Positions 62,685-64,000 of a DNA stretch of 64,000 nucleotides are shown here, one piece after another (the stretch's first letter is position 1; every line of letters begins with the position of its first letter). Both the position numbers and the translations under genes were made by a program. This DNA is from Corynebacterium atypicum. GTDB lineage: Bacteria; Actinomycetota; Actinomycetes; Mycobacteriales; Mycobacteriaceae. The DNA is taken from the NCBI RefSeq assembly GCF_000732945.1, contig NZ_CP008944.1, forward strand, positions 776,553 through 840,552, given 5' to 3'. The notes beneath the pieces were generated by a model. The model searched no databases and was not told the origin of the DNA. It saw only the letters and a list, made by a program, of their open reading frames with translations.

Positions 62685-63200
62685 ATGGCCGTTAAGATTA
62701 AGCTGCAGCGCCTAGGCAAGCTGCATCACCCCGAGTACCGCGTCATCGTCGCCGATGCTCGCACCAAGCGCGGTGGCCGCGCGATCGAGAACCTGGGCTT
62801 CTACCAGCCGAAGTCGGAGCCGTCGGTGATCTCCCTGAACTCCGAGCGGGTGCAGTACTGGCTGTCCGTCGGCGCTCAGCCCACCGAGCCGGTGCTGGCG
62901 ATCCTGAAGGTGACCGGCGATTGGCAGAAGTTCAAGGGCCTTCCGGGTGCTGAGGGGACCTACAAGGCGCCCGAGCCCAAGCCCTCGAAGCTTGACCTGT
63001 TCAACGCGGCGCTCTCCGAGGCGAACAACGGCCCGTCGGCCGAAGAGGTGCTGGAGAAGAAGCGCAAGGAGCGCGAAGAGACTGAGGCTAAGGCTGCCGC
63101 CGAGAAGGAGGCCGAAGAAAAGGCCGCCGCGAAGGCTGCCGAGGCGGAGGAGCCTGCTGAGGCTGCGGGCGACGCCGAGGAGGCGGAGAAGTCTGAGTAA
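62685..63200 (+). CDS. rpsP: 30S ribosomal protein S16
   Basis: Residues 1-80 are standard S16 ([40 protein letters not shown]). The remaining 90 residues form an extension ending in a Lys/Glu/Ala-rich low-complexity tail ([19 protein letters not shown]), roughly doubling the E. coli length; extended S16 tails are common in actinobacteria. AGAAAGGAT precedes the ATG. The stop codon sits in the loop of a hairpin and further hairpins follow. Confidence 0.97.
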   Translation: MAVKIKLQRLGKLHHPEYRVIVADARTKRGGRAIENLGFYQPKSEPSVISLNSERVQYWLSVGAQPTEPVLAILKVTGDWQKFKGLPGAEGTYKAPEPKPSKLDLFNAALSEANNGPSAEEVLEKKRKEREETEAKAAAEKEAEEKAAAKAAEAEEPAEAAGDAEEAEKSE

Positions 63201-63207
63201 CTCAGAC
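63191..63207 (+). other. Hairpin with the rpsP stop codon in its loop
   Basis: GTCTGAG (63191-63197) and CTCAGAC (63201-63207) are perfect complements and the loop is exactly the TAA stop codon of rpsP. The stem includes the last two codons. A second stem follows at 63221-63242 (GGCGGAGGC with GCCTCCGCC). Confidence 0.6.
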
Positions 63208-63246
63208 TAGCCCGTCAGCCGGCGGAGGCCTGCGCCTCCGCCGCCG

Positions 63247-63274
63247 GCCCCCACCTGCGTGGTGGGGGCTTTTT
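63247..63274 (+). terminator. Strong Rho-independent terminator after rpsP
   Basis: GCCCCCACC (63247-63255) and GGTGGGGGC (63261-63269) form a 9-bp stem with a 5-nt loop, followed by TTTTT. It separates rpsP from the convergent cupin gene. Confidence 0.85.
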
Positions 63275-63304
63275 CCTTCCCACCTGGGCCTTCCCGCCCG
63301 GGCC

Positions 63305-63775
63305 TTAGGAGCCGGCGCCGGGCTCTTCGGCGTGTTCGGTCCCTGTCTCAGGGCTGCCAGAGTGCTTTTCTCCGGTGAGCATCGTCAGCAAGAAGATCGA
63401 GTCGCCTTCGTTGTCCTCGGGGGCTTCGATCCAGTGCACGAGGTGTGCGGGTACGTGTGCGACAACGCCGGGGGTGAGCTCTACGTCGCGCTCGTGGCCG
63501 CATCCGCACTCGGCGCCGTAGCGCAGCCGGCCCTTAACGCACTGCACCACGATGGGGTGGACGGCGGAGTGCTTGTGCATGGACTGGCCCGGGCGGAACC
63601 TCATGCACACAAGGTTGCCGCCGTCGCCTTCGAGAAGCCGGACGATGGACGGTTCGACGCCGTCCTTGGGTGCGGGTGCGCAGGCGGGGACGTCGAAGAC
63701 CTTCATGTCGGCGTTTGCGGAAAGCTGCGGGGTGCCGAAGGTCTCGGGGGTGAATTCGGGGATGTGACGGGCCAT
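63305..63775 (-). CDS. Cupin domain protein
   Basis: The 156-residue protein has a single cupin fold: MRFRPGQSMHKHSAVHPIVVQCVKGRLRYG is the first metal motif and GVVAHVPAHLVHWIEAPED the second. A CGCGHERD insert adds two Cys. It could be a metal-dependent enzyme or a ligand sensor; the substrate is unknown. ATG at 63775 follows AGAAAGGCG. The region upstream has spaced half-sites that resemble a DtxR box. Confidence 0.82.
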   Translation of the reverse strand: MARHIPEFTPETFGTPQLSANADMKVFDVPACAPAPKDGVEPSIVRLLEGDGGNLVCMRFRPGQSMHKHSAVHPIVVQCVKGRLRYGAECGCGHERDVELTPGVVAHVPAHLVHWIEAPEDNEGDSIFLLTMLTGEKHSGSPETGTEHAEEPGAGS

Positions 63776-63793
63776 GGTGCACGCCTTTCTAGG

Positions 63794-63818
63794 TAGGGTT
63801 AGCTCCGGCATAACCTAA
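63794..63818. promoter_or_regulatory. Spaced inverted half-sites resembling DtxR half-boxes
   Basis: On the minus strand TTAGGTTA and TAACCCTA lie nine bases apart, 19-43 nt upstream of the cupin ATG. Each resembles half of the DtxR consensus, but the spacing is longer than in a normal 19-bp box, so iron control is only a possibility. Confidence 0.3.
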
Positions 63819-63917
63819 AGTACGGAAAAACAGTATTAAAAATCTATGCACTTCCTACCTGCGCCGATCACCATCTGTGCGCAAGGTGTTCATTTTGTGT
63901 GCAGTAAGATTAGCTGC

Positions 63918-64000
63918 ATGGACAAGCGCGATGAGCAGGCCCTGACTGCTGCCAAGCTCTACTACTCTTCGGGACTCAGCCAGCTTGAGGTGGCCGAAGA
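63918..64000 (+). CDS. Transcriptional regulator N-terminus, SorC/DeoR type (cut by window end)
   Basis: The 27 complete codons read MDKRDEQALTAAKLYYSSGL then SQLEVAE, a typical start of SorC/DeoR-type sugar-responsive regulators, where the SQLEVAE helix opens the helix-turn-helix. The effector domain lies outside the window. It is divergent from the cupin gene and may control it. Confidence 0.6.
   Translation, partial: MDKRDEQALTAAKLYYSSGLSQLEVAE

Overview
The window is a piece of a high-GC actinobacterial chromosome, almost certainly Corynebacterium. Evidence is the type I fatty acid synthase (FAS I), the AccBC/DtsR-type acyl-CoA carboxylase, a class II fructose-1,6-bisphosphatase next to fumC, DUF4245, DUF6542 and LGFP proteins, and two conserved actinobacterial gene strings. 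No species call is made. The left end cuts an LGFP-repeat gene and the right end cuts a SorC/DeoR-type regulator gene.

Layout. 1-3.4 kb: LGFP tail, a GNAT acetyltransferase, and an MFS exporter with its coupled TetR repressor. 3.5-15.7 kb: a core block of fumC, glpX, DUF4245, a DUF3500-like secreted protein, xseB-xseA, ispH, a DUF6542 membrane protein, rmuC, an AI-2E-type permease and ychF. 15.7-21.7 kb: an accessory stretch, partly lower in GC, holding a NitT/TauT-type ABC importer, a divergent DUF364 gene across a DtxR-like iron box, an unknown protein coupled to a macrodomain protein, and a broken PIG-L deacetylase. 21.7-30.1 kb: glgP (broken), an M20 amidohydrolase, a DUF4921/GalT-like protein, a small unknown gene, glycerate kinase and gdhA. 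30.2-33.3 kb: sepIVA-DUF177-rnc-mutM. 33.3-46.3 kb (minus strand): accBC-accD-fas-acpS, a complete fatty-acid synthesis operon. 46.6-49.5 kb: an alanine/glycine symporter and a YibE/F membrane protein. 49.6-63.3 kb: smc, a 1158-residue unknown, ftsY, glnK, glnD, ffh and rpsP. The end holds a cupin gene and the regulator start.

How genes work together. accBC and accD make malonyl-CoA, FAS I uses it, and AcpS installs the phosphopantetheine on FAS I. rnc, mutM, smc, ftsY, ffh and rpsP are the chromosome, secretion and translation core. gdhA, glnK and glnD handle nitrogen, but amtB, usual beside glnK, is absent. fumC, glpX, glgP and glycerate kinase serve central carbon metabolism.

The most notable feature is a set of eleven short frameshifting indels confined to five genes (ABC binding protein, PIG-L, glgP, fas, accBC). 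The remaining roughly 44 kb is fully open. Either these genes are really decaying, which for fas would imply a dependence on external fatty acids, or the assembly has local indel errors. The second notable feature is the iron-box-linked ABC/DUF364 locus. The third is a set of core genes with a -10 hexamer 7-8 nt before the start codon and no ribosome binding site, suggesting leaderless mRNAs.
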